Assembly (NCBI GenBank): GCA_964023205.1
Contig: OZ026835.1
Coordinates: 24,937,817-25,001,816, forward strand
DNA: 64,000 nt
Reading direction: 5' to 3'
DNA from: Lutraria lutraria
Lineage: Eukaryota > Mollusca > Bivalvia > Venerida > Mactridae
Shown here: positions 51,848 through 63,439 of the stretch, piece by piece
How the letters are laid out: each line of letters begins with the position of its first letter
How positions within the stretch are numbered: the stretch's first letter is position 1
The notes under the pieces: generated by a model
Seen by the model: only the letters and a program-made list of their open reading frames with translations
Told to the model about the DNA's origin: nothing
The model's database searches: none
Program-made: the position numbers and the translations under genes

Positions 51848-52037
51848 GATCTCTGTTTTAGAGTTCTTCATCATGTAATGGATGAACATGAGTGGGTTGT
51901 CGACGCAGGGCCATGTAGCCATGGACCTCTGGTAGAACCCCATGTGATCAAGTGGCTCCAAAAGGAAACCCCAGCAGGGGACATTTTAAGAGTTACAAGT
52001 TGTTGCTGACAGGAGGTTCCAATGTTCTGAAAGCAAG
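51848..52037 (+). pseudogene. Decayed exon of the TE2 transposase-like gene (H-E-W / C-HGPL region)
   Basis: Flanked by acceptor GTTTTTCAG and donor CAAG|GTACAAC. An open stretch reads HHVMDEHEWVVDAGPCSHGP followed by LVEPHVIKWLQKETPAGDIL, ending at a TGA. The H..W..G.C.HGPL...KWL....PA...LR signature matches a protein family found in many fish and invertebrate mobile elements, which I know only from memory. The stop and lost frame after TSCC show decay. Confidence 0.55.
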
Positions 52038-53315
52038 GTACAACATTTATATTTGAATGTGCTAATATTTCATTACATACCTTATAAACTGGTGGTTGTG
52101 TTACCTTTATTCTTAGGCAAAATACAATGTGATTTTTAGAAATCGAATTTTATTCTTCTGTAGTTATCGTGAACTCGATGAATTTCAACATTTGCCTTTT
52201 GTACTGTTTCCTTAGTTCGGAAATCGAGGAAGGTTTGACAGTTGTGAACAATTATACCCACTCGCCCGGATATTTCAGTTGTTACTGGTGTTACTCAGAC
52301 TTGCTAACAGAGTTTAATGTTATGTATTGCACCAAGTACACTACTGTTTTGTATTTCATTTCCATTAATAATAAGAAAAAAATATGTCATTGTATGGGTA
52401 TCACACTTCTTTGTGTATGGTGTCTGACTTACTTAGAAACCTATTGTCGAAGTAACTCATGTGTACTGTTTTAAAAAAATGCCGGGTCTTTTAACAACCT
52501 CCCAGGTTAAGGTTTACTGTATCAGAAGGTTTCGGCTGAAGTTTTGAATAAGTTTGTATTAAAAGGGTTCTCAGTTGAAAAGATTGATTGAGCATGTCAT
52601 GCTTTGTTCTTATGGATTCTTGATTTAAGTGTCTCGTGCCATCCAATCTCTTACTTCCAAAATTTCAAAATCAAATCTTGCTATCTGGTTTTGGTTTCCT
52701 CGAACATTGTAGCAATTTTGTTTTCGTTATTTAGACAATATGGTATGTTTCGGTTTAGGAGGCGACACGCATGTGCAAATCATTGTAATTATCTGGGCAC
52801 TTGCGGTAATAGGGTCACAGCAGTTATAAACATACAAGGGATACATTCACCTCACTGGGAGTATATTGACTCCCATTCAAAAAAATTATCTGGAGCACTG
52901 AGTTTTCTGAAGATATCATAGGTTGATAATTGATTGACTGAGGACAGACCTGCATTTTAGTCAATTTTCAATGAATCAAGGGGCATAACTCAGAAGTGCC
53001 TGGCGCAATAGGTAGTGCTATCGAATCGACATAGATCTCGTGCCCATTAAGATTATCATGAAGTTTGATCGGACACTGTTGTGGATGCTGCCTGCCCATT
53101 CGCCATGGGTGTTCCCGTAAAAAGCCGTTTTTCAAACGGGCAAATAAAAATTGTGAAATATTTATGTTGTTTGGAACAGTATCTAAAGGTCTAATTCATG
53201 AGACAGTTTTGATGTGGTTATATGATTGATTGCTGCTGTCCTTTGCAAGAAGTAAATCTTATTAACATAATACAAATTTGTACTGGTGGTTTCAATGATA
53301 AACTGTAATTTTCAG
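52038..53315. other. TE2 intron-like interior with a dispersed-repeat fragment
   Basis: Two open frames (52169-52474 and 52604-52921, about 100 codons each) have compositions and flanks that do not suggest genes. A repeat-like fragment lies at about 52977-53150, ending with a CCCGTAAAAAGCCGTTTTTC / AAACGGGC inverted repeat, a style I associate with bivalve repeats. Confidence 0.45.
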
Positions 53316-53477
53316 GAGGAGACCTTGAAGAATTCAACAGTCTTATTACCATGTATGCTGGAAAGAGAGATATGCATACAGACAGTCAGTGCACAGGGCA
53401 AAAAATTCTATTGCTGCTCAAGACCACAATGAATACTTAAATGGGAACTCCCAGAAAAACAAAGATGATACTATAAG
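53316..53477 (+). pseudogene. Decayed exon of the TE2 gene (MYAxKR ... DHN region)
   Basis: Flanked by acceptor ATTTTCAG and donor ATAAG|GTATAC. The first frame gives GDLEEFNSLITMYAGKR. The second frame, one base shifted, gives HRAKNSIAAQDHNEYLN. Together they reproduce the family pattern LE.F...(I/L).MYA.KR ... R....A..DHN, so one small indel has broken the frame. The end of this exon reads on in phase into the next one. Confidence 0.6.
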
Positions 53478-53778
53478 GTATACGACCTTATACCATTTTA
53501 GAAAGTTATTCAGAACGCATGATTTGTAAAATTAAAAAGACCTTTCAGTTGGCTAGGCATTGCTTCAGCCTCGGTCACATAAAGACAAATAGAGCTTGCC
53601 ACAGTCATGACGAATAGCCACACATTCTTTGACACAGACGATTTGATCGTACTGCCCCATATTTGTTGGGTGATCTCAAGATTATTGCTTGCTACACTCT
53701 GGCTAATGTAGGTGAACTATCATGCAAGGTTATTTTAAAATTCATCATTAAACAATAATATAACAGCCTTAACAACTA

Positions 53779-54600
53779 GACAAGAGGCACTGCAAGGCAA
53801 ATCGATATATGCCCGAATTTATGTTTGATACTGGAAAACATTATTTTTAGAGCTGGGAGGTTTTATCGGTATATCGCGATATCAGCTAGACAATATAAAT
53901 ATCACAATATTGTTTCATCATACCGATATATCGGGTTATGCTGAAATAATTGAACTTTAAGTTTATTATTGTAAAAAATTCATACATAGTGGTAAAGTGT
54001 TATTTATGCCTAAATGCTGGTAAATTTCGTAATATTATTAACTGTGAACGCATATATATGTATATTTATACATGCATTAATAGTTTCAACACTGCTAAAA
54101 CAGAACAAAATATTTGAAATGTGAAAATACACTGTGAGTTATTGTCTGTATTGTTACCCAAGGCATTATATAAATGTCAATTGGTAATGTTTTTCTGTAA
54201 ATTTACCATTTATATATATCGCGATACAGCATGAACAATTATGATATATCGTGATACGCTTTTAAGGACCGATACCCAGCTCTAATTATTTTGGGGTAGC
54301 TTTCGTGCATGAATATGCATTTCTTTTATTTAACCTTGGAATTTCATGACTACGAATGCAGGAATAAAGAGATATAGATCGGACACGAAATCAGCCTAAT
54401 TTGATACCTCAGTGTGACCTTGACATTAAGCCTTTCAAAACATGCACTCTGGACGTCATCTCGATGGAGTGAACGTTCGAGTTTAATTTCTTCAAAATTC
54501 CTCTCAGACTGAGATACAGAGCGGACACAAAATTGCTAATGGACAGACAGACGGACGCCAGTGTCATAACTTAATATATCCCTTCGGGCATATAAAAAGA
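53779..54600. repeat. Bivalve-type dispersed repeat interrupted by a hAT element
   Basis: ACAAGAGGCACTGCAAGGCA at left and GACAGACAGACGGACGCCAG with CCTTCGGGCATATAAAAAG at right look like the two ends of one dispersed repeat, with the hAT element nested at 53848-54284. Family assignment is from memory. Confidence 0.45.
53848..54284. mobile_element. 437-bp non-autonomous hAT-type element
   Basis: Ends TAGAGCTGGG in inverted orientation, flanked by a perfect 8-bp duplication ATTATTTT (53840-53847 and 54285-54292). TA-initial ends with AGAGCTGGG and ATATCGCGATAT-rich subterminal sequence fit hAT miniature elements. No coding capacity. Confidence 0.85.
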
Positions 54601-55092
54601 GGGATACTACGAAACATTTTATGTGATTCTAGTATAGCCCCCACCACTGACAGTGGATGGGGATATAGAAAAGCATTGGATATATTCTCGTAAACATTGT
54701 GTTTGTACTAAATATGTTACTCTTAGGCATTTGCTAATGTTATCACACAATTAATGCCAGAATTTGTCTCATAATTAGATAAAGTTAATCAGGTTGATGA
54801 ATGGCAGTCGAACTACTTTCACATTTTTCGAGGGATTGAATATACTATCAATATAAAATGTAGATGAGCAAGACACAATTTTCATGCCCAATGATCCACT
54901 AGTTGCAGAGTTATGTCCCTTGAACTTAGCCGTATAGTGTACTATCACATTCTTAGTGTCAATGTGGCGGCGGGGGTATTAGTCACATCTGTGACAGCCC
55001 TAGTTTTTGCATATTAATGATATTATATAAAGACTGTCACATAATTATATTATGTACATAATGTAGTTATCAAAGCTTATTTTCCATTTCAG
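54601..55092. other. TE2 interior, partly repeat-derived
   Basis: Includes GCGGGGGTATTAGTCACATC at about 54968, similar to the repeat end at 51685. No coding signal before the acceptor at 55090. Confidence 0.45.
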
Positions 55093-55250
55093 AAAGGCAA
55101 ATACTTTCAATAGAAGAAGAGGAAGCAGTCAGCGGTCAGTTAGAGAGCCTTAAGTTGAAACAATTATAGCTATATAGAATAGATGGTCTACTGAAGAATC
55201 TTATGGAATGTCCTCAGCCACAGTCTCGCCTCCAGCAAAATATGTGCTCA
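55093..55250 (+). pseudogene. Decayed last exon region of the TE2 gene
   Basis: Acceptor CCATTTCAG at 55092. Joined in phase to the previous exon it reads KANTFNRRRGSSQRSVREP, then a TAA. Another frame then gives NYSYIE and a stop. The family pattern at this place is (F/Y)..R(S/G)....V......Y.YI, so the C-terminal part is recognisable but broken by stops and a frameshift. The donor/acceptor phase fit with 53477 supports a real intron. Confidence 0.5.
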
Positions 55251-55465
55251 TCCAGGAACACAAAGAAGACTCTAGTTAGAATGTATTCATCCATAACAAA
55301 ATGGTGTTCAGTTTCAAAACTGTCAGCAATGCATACATATAGAAATTAGTACAAGATTTATTCAACCTTGATCAATTATTTTTTGATGTGCCTTTTGTAT
55401 GTGACAAGAATCATACCCAAGTACCACAATTAAGGAAATTAATATTGGATGTGACTTGTAATTAT

Positions 55466-56560
55466 ACCCCCAGATATGAAATATATGGGGGCTATATTGG
55501 ATTCACGCTTGACGGTCGGTCGGTCAGTCCGTGCGTCTGTAGACACAATTTGTCCGGATAATTTCTCAGCAACTACTTATTGGATTTCAATGAAACTTCA
55601 CAGAAGTGATCAGTAGTAAGCCTAGTTGTGCTAGCTTAAAGCATTTTCCGTTCGGATTAATTTTCACTGATTTATGCCCCTTTGTTGTTTTATTCAGTAT
55701 ATACAATAGGCAAATTTTGTCCGGACAATTTCTCAGCAATTACTCACAGGATCTCAATGAAACTTCACAGAAGTGATCAGTAGTAAGCCTAGTTGTGCAT
55801 GCCTAAAGTATTTTTCGTTCGGATTAATTTTCACTGAGTTATAGCCCTTTATTGTTTTCATACAGTATATACAATAGGCAAATTTTGTCCGGACAATTTC
55901 TCAGCAACTACTCGCAGGATTTCAACGAAACTTCACAGAAGTAATAAGTAGTTAGCTTAGTTGTGCATGCTTAAATCATTTTTCATTTGGATTGATTTTC
56001 ATTGAGTTATAGCCCTTTGTTTTTTTCTACAGTATATACAATAGGCAAATTTTGCCCTGACTAATTCTCATTGACTACTGCCAGGAATTCTATAAAACTT
56101 CTCAGAAGTGATAAGTAGTTAGCCTAGTTGTGCATGCATTAAGCTTGTCTTGGTTGGTTAAATTTTCACTGAGTTATGGCCCTTTGTTGTTTTTTATGCA
56201 GTGTATATACAATATCTCAGTAACTACTCATAGGAATTCAATGAAACTTCACAGAAGTTATAAAAAGTAAGCCAAGTTGTGCATGCAATAACCAGGTTTT
56301 GTTTGGATTAATTTTCACTGAGTTATGGCCCTTTGTTTTATACAATTAGGTAAATTTTGCCCGTACCATTTCTTAGTAACATGCAGGAATTCAGTGAAAC
56401 TTCTTAGAAGTGATAAGTAGTTTGCCAAGTTGTGCATGTCCACAATAGGTTTTGTCCAAGTAAATTTTAATGAGTTATGGCCCTTTGTTATTTTTTATAT
56501 AATGTATATTTTGAAACTGGTCAGGATATATCTAAGCAACAATTTGCAGGTATTAAAAAA
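55466..56560. repeat. Minisatellite, ~167-bp unit, about six copies
   Basis: A head with CCCCCAGATAT / ATATGGGGG and GACGGTCGGTCGGTCAGTCC is followed by repeats of a unit with TTTCTCAGCAACTACT, AAACTTCACAGAAGTGAT, GCCTAGTTGTGCATGC and TTTTCACTGAGTTATGGCCC. Unit spacings are 167, 168, 167, 149 and 153 bp. Divergence rises to the right. Confidence 0.85.
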
Positions 56561-57180
56561 TGAAAATGCATTATATTTCCCTCTGTAAAATGTAACAACT
56601 GGCCTTGTTCACGTTCCAGTCATTTGCATGAGCTAGTATGTTTGTCCTAGCTATGGAGAGTACACCTTCATCCAGCAAAACTGAATACAGTGTGCTTTGT
56701 TATGAAATTTATGATTTATTTGCATGAAAGAAAGCTGTTATACAATTATTAGCAATATCAGAGACTTATAATACAATTGTATGCCTGTATAATAAATAAT
56801 GTTATGTTAAATTGTGTTTTCCTTTTTTAAGAATGATGTACATGTACATTTGTACCACTGACTATTTGCTATTGCTATTTTTTCTATTGCCTTAGAGTAA
56901 CTTAGACACAAATACTGGCTCATGACATAAGCTGAGAGATAGCTTACTAATAGATTTGTGTGGTAATTAAGGATATTTCACTTCAACTTTGAATGAACAT
57001 GTCCACAATACAAAATAGTATAATAAATAAGCAAAAATTATTAATCAATAACTTTGGTTGGGTTAACATAATAACAATTCCTTATCAATTAAGAGTAAGA
57101 ACTGTAAATCATTAAATTAATTGATTAATGAAAAAGCTGAACAATCGTCAATAAATAAATTACTTGTTCATGCAATTCGA
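56561..57180. other. TE2 interior, A+T-rich, nothing recognised
   Basis: No open frame, RNA gene or repeat end found. A few AATAAA motifs. Confidence 0.5.
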
Positions 57181-57440
57181 GACCTGCCTCCATGGGTGAG
57201 AGGTTCAGGTCGCTGACTTCTAATTACTGTAACTTCTCACTGATAGTAAGTTGATAGTAGGTGGTGGGTTCGTGCCCAGCTACTGACTATGTCTCTTTAT
57301 GTGAGAAAGAAGATAGTTGCTTACAGAGGATGGGAGTCTAGTACTGGTTCTTCCCAGGAATAATGGTTAGGTGAACTGTAGGCCTAATATAACTGAATGT
57401 TGAAAAGGGGCATAAAACTTTATATGAACAAAACAAAACA
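57181..57440 (+). mobile_element. tRNA-derived SINE-like copy, degenerate
   Basis: Possible A box TGGGTGAGAGG (57193-57203) and B box GGTTCGTGCCC (57267-57277, one mismatch to GGTTCGANNCC). The downstream body (TATGTGAGAAAG ... TTACAGAGGATGG ... TACTGGTTCTTCCCAGG) resembles a SINE body I recall from bivalves. No target duplication identified. Confidence 0.45.
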
Positions 57441-58050
57441 CATGCAATTGGCCCCATTATGGTAAGTTTCCATAACAACTGATCTTTCACCGCCAGAATT
57501 TGTTTCTCTAAAACAATGCTAGGTAGAAAATCACAAAACTTGTAGTTATTTTGAGACAATATTTACAGACTTCACACACTTGAAAATACTTACCATTGAA
57601 AAAGACAAGCAGTGCTCTGGACAGAATCCACAAAAAACTCTGCTGCAGTGGACATCTCACTGCATTTGGAGCAATAACAACACTGTCGGTGCTGTGGATG
57701 ATATCTATGTTGACCCTAATCAACAGTAATAGTCCACACCAGGCTGTTTTTTTCTATGGCCTGACAGTCACAGAGTGTCTCCTTATAGCGCTCTCATGAA
57801 GCTGTGAATGTTTTAGTTAAATCATTTATTATATTTATACATCATTTATTAATAAACATTAATAAGCATAATGATGCACCAAACTGTTCAAATTAGTACA
57901 GAAACAAGAGGTATATCAGTATGTAATTCACCTGGATGAGCATTATGTATGAGTAATCACAGACAACTTGACTATTAGGCCTAACCTCCAGACAAAGACC
58001 TATGTAGCGGTGTGGTATATTGTATTATAAATTGGCTGGGATATACACCA
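57441..58050. other. TE2 interior, nothing recognised
   Basis: Small overlapping frames on both strands (57508-57799) without motifs. A GGCTGG/CCAGCC hairpin (58034-58053) abuts the tRNA-like sequence. Confidence 0.45.
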
Positions 58051-58123
58051 GCCCTACTAACTCAGTTGGTAGAGCATCTGACTGGTAAGCAGGAGGTCGA
58101 GGGTTCGAGCCCTGCATCGGGTA
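58051..58123 (+). tRNA. tRNA-Thr(GGT)-like sequence, probably pseudogene or SINE head
   Basis: Exactly 73 nt with cloverleaf spacing: TA at 8-9, D-loop AGTTGGTA, T33, anticodon GGT, T-loop TTCGAGC and discriminator A. Pairing counts: acceptor 5 of 7, including one wobble; D 3 of 4; anticodon 4 of 5; T 4 of 5. A TTTT at 58129-58132 follows. The GGT anticodon is unusual for nuclear eukaryotic tRNA-Thr (normally AGT for this box), and several mismatches argue against function. Confidence 0.55.
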
Positions 58124-58948
58124 CATTATTTTCCTCCTATTACACCTATACTATGTACAATGTATGTAGTAGGTCTTTGCTCCACATGAAGTTTGAAGGA
58201 TCAGGGTCAAATAGAACTTGCATTGAATTGAGCAGACAACTGTTATAAATGGAACAGGAATTCGAATTGTATGCAAACATAGTGTATTTTTCCATCTGAT
58301 TCTGAATGAATGATTTGTTATTGAATTGGGTTGAAATATGCGAGATGAATGCAATCATACAATGTAAGTTGGTGATAACGCACAAATAAACAATATTATT
58401 CATCATACATACATTTTGTATAAAACTTTTCGCTGAATTACCTCAAAAGAGTAATTTGAGCAAATTTAGCGATTGCTAAATGTAAAATAATAAACAAACA
58501 AGTAATGACAGTGTTGAACCCCGTTGGAGCCCATTTCAGATTTTCACGCCAATTCGATAGAATTTTAGACTTTATGCAATGCTAAAATCGATACAAACTG
58601 CATTTCAAGTCAACTAGAGTTAAATTCTTTTAATTATAACCATGACCCAGTTAACAATGAAGCTATGACGATAAACAACGGTAATTACTTACTGAATTTG
58701 CTGTTTGACGTTTGCGATTGTGCGAATGTATCCGGTTAGACAAGCGAATCTGTCAAACTTCGGGAACATCCGTAAATATTTCCGTAGACTTCCGTTTCGT
58801 CTATTTACGAATGAAAATATAAGAATCGTCTATTTTTGGACGATTGAATCGAAGTACACGGAGCCCATCCACAGTTTAAATTTGCAATAAAGGTCGTTTA
58901 GTATGATACTAAAAACGATGCAAATAATCATTTTGACATTAAATGACA
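58124..58948. other. TE2 right interior, nothing recognised
   Basis: A+T-rich with small frames on both strands. No motif similar to the left subterminal repeats was convincing. Confidence 0.45.
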
Positions 58949-58970
58949 GTCAGATATAGCTTTATACACT
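58949..58970 (-). repeat. TE2 right terminal inverted repeat
   Basis: Perfect inverse of the left end. Homology stops abruptly after 22 bp. Confidence 0.92.
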
Positions 58971-58974
58971 TTAA
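58971..58974. other. TE2 right target-site duplication (TTAA)
   Basis: Followed by GTTCGCAAATATATG, the normal monomer sequence. Confidence 0.9.
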
Positions 58975-59573
58975 GTTCGCAAATATATGAAACACAATTT
59001 CAATGCGGTGCCTGGTCTCCCTCATTCAATTTGGAATTGTTCTGCGATTAATCGGTTCCACTATTCTCAGACTGATAATTAAAAGCAATTCGGTAATGCA
59101 CCAACATACCATTATACTTACTCACCTAATTATATGTATACTGATTCACCATGTGTCCGACTTACATAAATATGTAACCGTACAGGCTCAGTCTCTATAT
59201 AATTGATATTAAAACAAATTGCTACTTTAACACACGCGCTGCTTATGGAATTCAAAGTAAGATACTTACGTACCATATACACATTGCCGCCAACGACAAC
59301 AACCCAACACGCAATGATAACACGATACAGCAGCCTTGATTGGTACATAGCGCAACATATCAAACTAAAGCCATACGGCTGGTTTCGTTACAGTAACCCC
59401 ACGTGAAATGCGATTAACAATCGCTATTATTGCAGAAATGAATATTAATTAATGCAAAACGTACACAATCCGCTGTTTCTATTTCATTTAAATTGCAAGA
59501 AACAATCGCCAAGCGATTGCGGAACTGTTTTAAGCCTGCATAACACTAACGAATGAAAAAAGAAATAAAAAAA

Positions 59574-59663
59574 GACCGTGGCCGGCCTCGAACCCGCCAC
59601 AAAAAGTCTGTCTGTCTCGAAAGCTTTCAATGTCCGATGCTTTACCGACTGCGCCATAGCGGC
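59574..59663 (-). ncRNA. tRNA-like Pol III unit, copy 39
   Basis: 3' end shortened (GACCGTGG); first unit after TE2. Confidence 0.53.
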
Positions 59664-60762
59664 ACACTGTCTGACGAGAATCGGAACATATATATCAAGA
59701 TTTTTGTGCACGTGTTCGGTTGAGTGGTTTCATATTACGGTAAAGTTGGCAAGTTTTAAGATATCAGAAATTACTGTAAGAGACAAATATAATATATGAC
59801 AAAAACATCCATTTCCCTTGGTGTCCTTGATTCTCGGTGGGTGCGTTTCATATACGTAATTGGGTTACTTCCCTTTGTCGATGATGCACGTTTATGCGTG
59901 TTCGTTACCTTCAGGGTGTGATAAAAATCAGCGCATATTACCAAATATAAATCGACTCGACTGAATGCAACCTGAGAATGTAAAAACGAAGGAAAGACAT
60001 TTCAATCAAGTCGTCTTCTTACACATACCCATGCTTATATAGTTCCTACCTAGCATGGGGCGTAGTGAGTGTTTGACACAAGACGGCCCCCAAATCAGTG
60101 GGACAGTTCTCTCCGCATATGCTTACTTACATTCTTAATTTGTTAAGTTCGCAAATATATGAAACACAATTTCAATGCGGTGCCTGGTCTCCCTCATTCA
60201 ATTTGGAATTGTTCTGCGATTAATCGGTTCCACTATTCTCAGACTGATAGTTTTTAAATAAATGCTATTCGGTATTGCAAGTACATCAATGTACATGCAC
60301 CAACATACCATTATACTTACTCACCTAATTATATGTATACTGATTCACCATGTGTCCGACTTACATACATATGTAACCGTCTATATAATTGATATTAAAA
60401 CAAATTGTTACTTTAACACACGCGCTGCTTATGGAATTCACAGTAAGATACTTACGTACCATATGCACATTGCCGCCAACGACAACAACCCAACACGCAA
60501 TGATAACCCGATACAGCAGCCTTGATTGGTACATAGCGCAACATATCAAACTAAAGCCATACGGCTGGTTTCGTTACAGTAACCCCACATGAAATGCGAT
60601 TAACAATCGCTATTATTGCAGAAATGAATATTAATTAATGCAAAACGTACATAATGCGCTGTTTCCATTTCATTTAAATTGCAAGAAACAAACGCCAAGC
60701 GATTGCGGAACTGTTTGAAGCCTGCATAACACTAACGAATGAAAAAAGAAAAGAAAAAAAAA

Positions 60763-60853
60763 GATCAATTGCCTGCCTCGAACCCGCCACAAAAAGTCTG
60801 TCTGTCTCGAAAGCTTTCAATGTCCGACGCTTTACCGACTGCGCCATAGCGGC
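60763..60853 (-). ncRNA. tRNA-like Pol III unit, copy 40
   Basis: 3' end changed to GATCAATTGCCTGCC; B box core kept. Confidence 0.53.
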
Positions 60854-61951
60854 ACACTGTCTGACGAGAATCGGAACATATATATCAAGATTTTTGTGCA
60901 CGTGTTCGGTTGAGTGGTTTCATATTACTGTAAACTTGGCAGGTTTTCCGATATCAGAAATTACTGTAAGAGACAAACATAATATATGACAAAAACATCC
61001 ATTTCCCTTGGTGTCCTTGATGCTCGATGGGTGCCATTCCTATACGTAATTGGGTTACTTCCCTTTGTCGATGATGCACGTTTATGCGTGTTCGTTACCT
61101 TCAGGGTGTGATAAAAATGAGCGCATATTACCAAATATAAATCGACTCGACTGAATGTCATCTTAGAATGTGAACACGAAGGAATGACATTTCAATAAAG
61201 TCGTCTTCTTACACATACCCATGCTTATATAGTTCCTACCTAGCATGGGGCGTAGTGGGTGTTTTACACAAGACGGCCCCCAAATCAGTGGGACAGTTCT
61301 CTCCGCATATGCTTACTTACATTCTTAATTTGTTAAGTTCGCAAATATATGAAACACAATTTCAATGCGGTGCCTGGTCTCCCTCATTTAATTTGGAATT
61401 GTTCTGCGATTAATCTGTTCCACTATTCTCAGACTGATAGTTTTTAAATAAATGCAATTCGGTAATGCAAGTACATCAATGTACATGCACCAACATACCA
61501 TTATACTTACTCACCTAATTAAATGTATACTGATACACCATGTGTCCGACTTACATACATATGTAACCGTCTATATAATTGATATTAAAACAAATTGTTA
61601 CTTTAACACACGCGCTGCTTATGGAATTCACAGTAAGATACTTACGTACCATATGCACATTGCCGCCAACGACAACAACCCAACACGCAATGATAACCCG
61701 ATACAGCAGCCTTGATTGGTACATAGCGCAACATATCAAACTAAAGCCATACGGCTGGTTTCGTTACAGTAACCCCACATGAAATGCGATTAACAATCGC
61801 TATTATTGCAGAAATGAATATTAATTAATGCAAAACGTACATAATGCGCTGTTTCTATTTCATTTAAATTGCAAGAAACAAACGCCAAGCGATTGCGGAA
61901 CTGTTTTAAGCCTGCATAACACTAACGAATGAAAAAAGAAAAGAAAAAAAA

Positions 61952-62042
61952 GATCAATTGCCGGCCTCGAACCCGCCACAAAAAGTCTGTCTGTCTCGAA
62001 AGCTTTCAATGTCCGATGCTTTACCGACTGCGCCATAGCGGC
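61952..62042 (-). ncRNA. tRNA-like Pol III unit, copy 41
   Basis: Shares the GATCAATTGCC 3' end with copy 40; has TCCGATGC in the D-arm side. Confidence 0.54.
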
Positions 62043-63139
62043 ACACTGTCTGACGAGAATCGGAACATATATATCAAGATTTTTGTGCACGTGTTCGGTT
62101 GAGTGGTTTCATATTACTGTAAACTTGGCAGGTTTTACGATATCAGAAATTACTGTAAGAGACAAACATAATACATGACAAAAACATCCATTTCCCTTGG
62201 TGTCCTTGATGCTCGATGGGTGCCATTCCTATACGTAATTAGGTTACTTCCCTTTGTCGATGATGCACGTTTATGCGTGTTCGTTACCTTCAGGGTGTGA
62301 TAAAAATGAGCGCATATTACCAAATATAAATCGACTCGACTGAATGCAATCTAAGAATGTGAACACGAAGGAATGACATTTCAATAAAGTCGTCTTCTTA
62401 CACATACCCATGCTTATATAGTTCCTACCTAGCATGGGGCGTAGTGGGTGTTTTACACAAGACGGCCCCCAAATCAGTGGGACAGTTCTCTCCGCATATG
62501 CTTACTTACATTCTTAATTTGTTAAGTTCGCAAATATATGAAACACAATTTCAATGCGGTGCCTGGTCTCCCTCATTTAATTTGGAATTGTTCTGCGATT
62601 AATCTGTTCCACTATTCTCAGACTGATAGTTTTTAAATAAATGCAATTCGGTAATGCAAGTACATCAATGTACATGCACCAACATACCATTATACTTACT
62701 CACCTAATTAAATGTATACTGATACACCATGTTTCCGACTTACATACATATGTAACCGTCTATATAATTGATATTAAAACAAATTGTTACTTTAACACAC
62801 GCGCTGCTTATGGAATTCACAGTAAGATACTTACGTACCATATGCACATTGCCGCCAACGACAACAACCCAACACGCAGTGATAACACGATACAGCAGCC
62901 TTGATTGGTACATAGCGCAACATATCAAATTAAAGCCATACGGCTGGTTTCGTTACAGTAACCCCACGTGAAATGCGATTAACAATCGCTATTATTGCAG
63001 AAATGAATATTAATTAATGCAAAACGTACACAATGCGCTGTTTCTTTTTCATTTAAATTGCAAGAAACAAACGCCAAGCGATTGCGGAACTGTTTGAAGC
63101 CTGCATAACACTATCGAATGAAAAAAAAAAGAAAAAAAA

Positions 63140-63230
63140 GATCCGTGGCCGGCCTCGAACCCGCCACAAAAAGTCTGTCTGTCTCGAAAGCTTTCAATGT
63201 CCGACGCTTTACCGACTGCGCCATAGCGGC
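63140..63230 (-). ncRNA. tRNA-like Pol III unit, copy 42
   Basis: Boxes intact; last complete unit in the window. Confidence 0.58.
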
Positions 63231-63439
63231 ACACTGTCTGACGAGAATCGGAACATATATATCAAGATTTTTGTGCACGTGTTCGGTTGAGTGGTTTAAT
63301 ATTACTGTTAACTTTGCAAGTTTTACGATATCAGAAATTTCTGTAAGAGACAAACATAGATATAGGACAAACACATCCATTTCCCTTGGTGTCCTTGATG
63401 CTCGGTGGGTGCGTTTCCTATGCGTAATTGGATTACTTT

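Larger units (their letters stand above)
48151..58970. mobile_element. TE2: 10.8-kb DNA transposon with 22-bp TIRs and TTAA duplication
   Basis: The satellite ...TTTGTTAAGTTCGC... is split into TTTGTTAA (ending 48150) and TTAAGTTCGC (starting 58971). The ends AGTGTATAAAGCTATATC and its inverse are identical over 22 bp. TTAA duplications are typical of piggyBac and Kolobok; ends starting AG fit Kolobok better than the usual CCY of piggyBac (inference). The interior has a decayed multi-exon transposase-like gene plus later insertions. Unusually long for a cut-and-paste element, explained by introns and nested repeats. Confidence 0.85.

Noticed and set aside
52169..52921. Two ~100-codon ORFs in TE2
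   Set aside because: No recognisable motif, A+T-driven composition, and no splice or repeat support. Likely chance frames.
58012..58248. 78-codon ORF over the tRNA-Thr-like sequence
   Set aside because: Its central part is the translation of a tRNA-like sequence, not a protein domain.
48151..58970. LTR retrotransposon or integrated virus
   Set aside because: Ends are inverted with a TTAA duplication. No LTRs, no reverse transcriptase or capsid motifs were seen.
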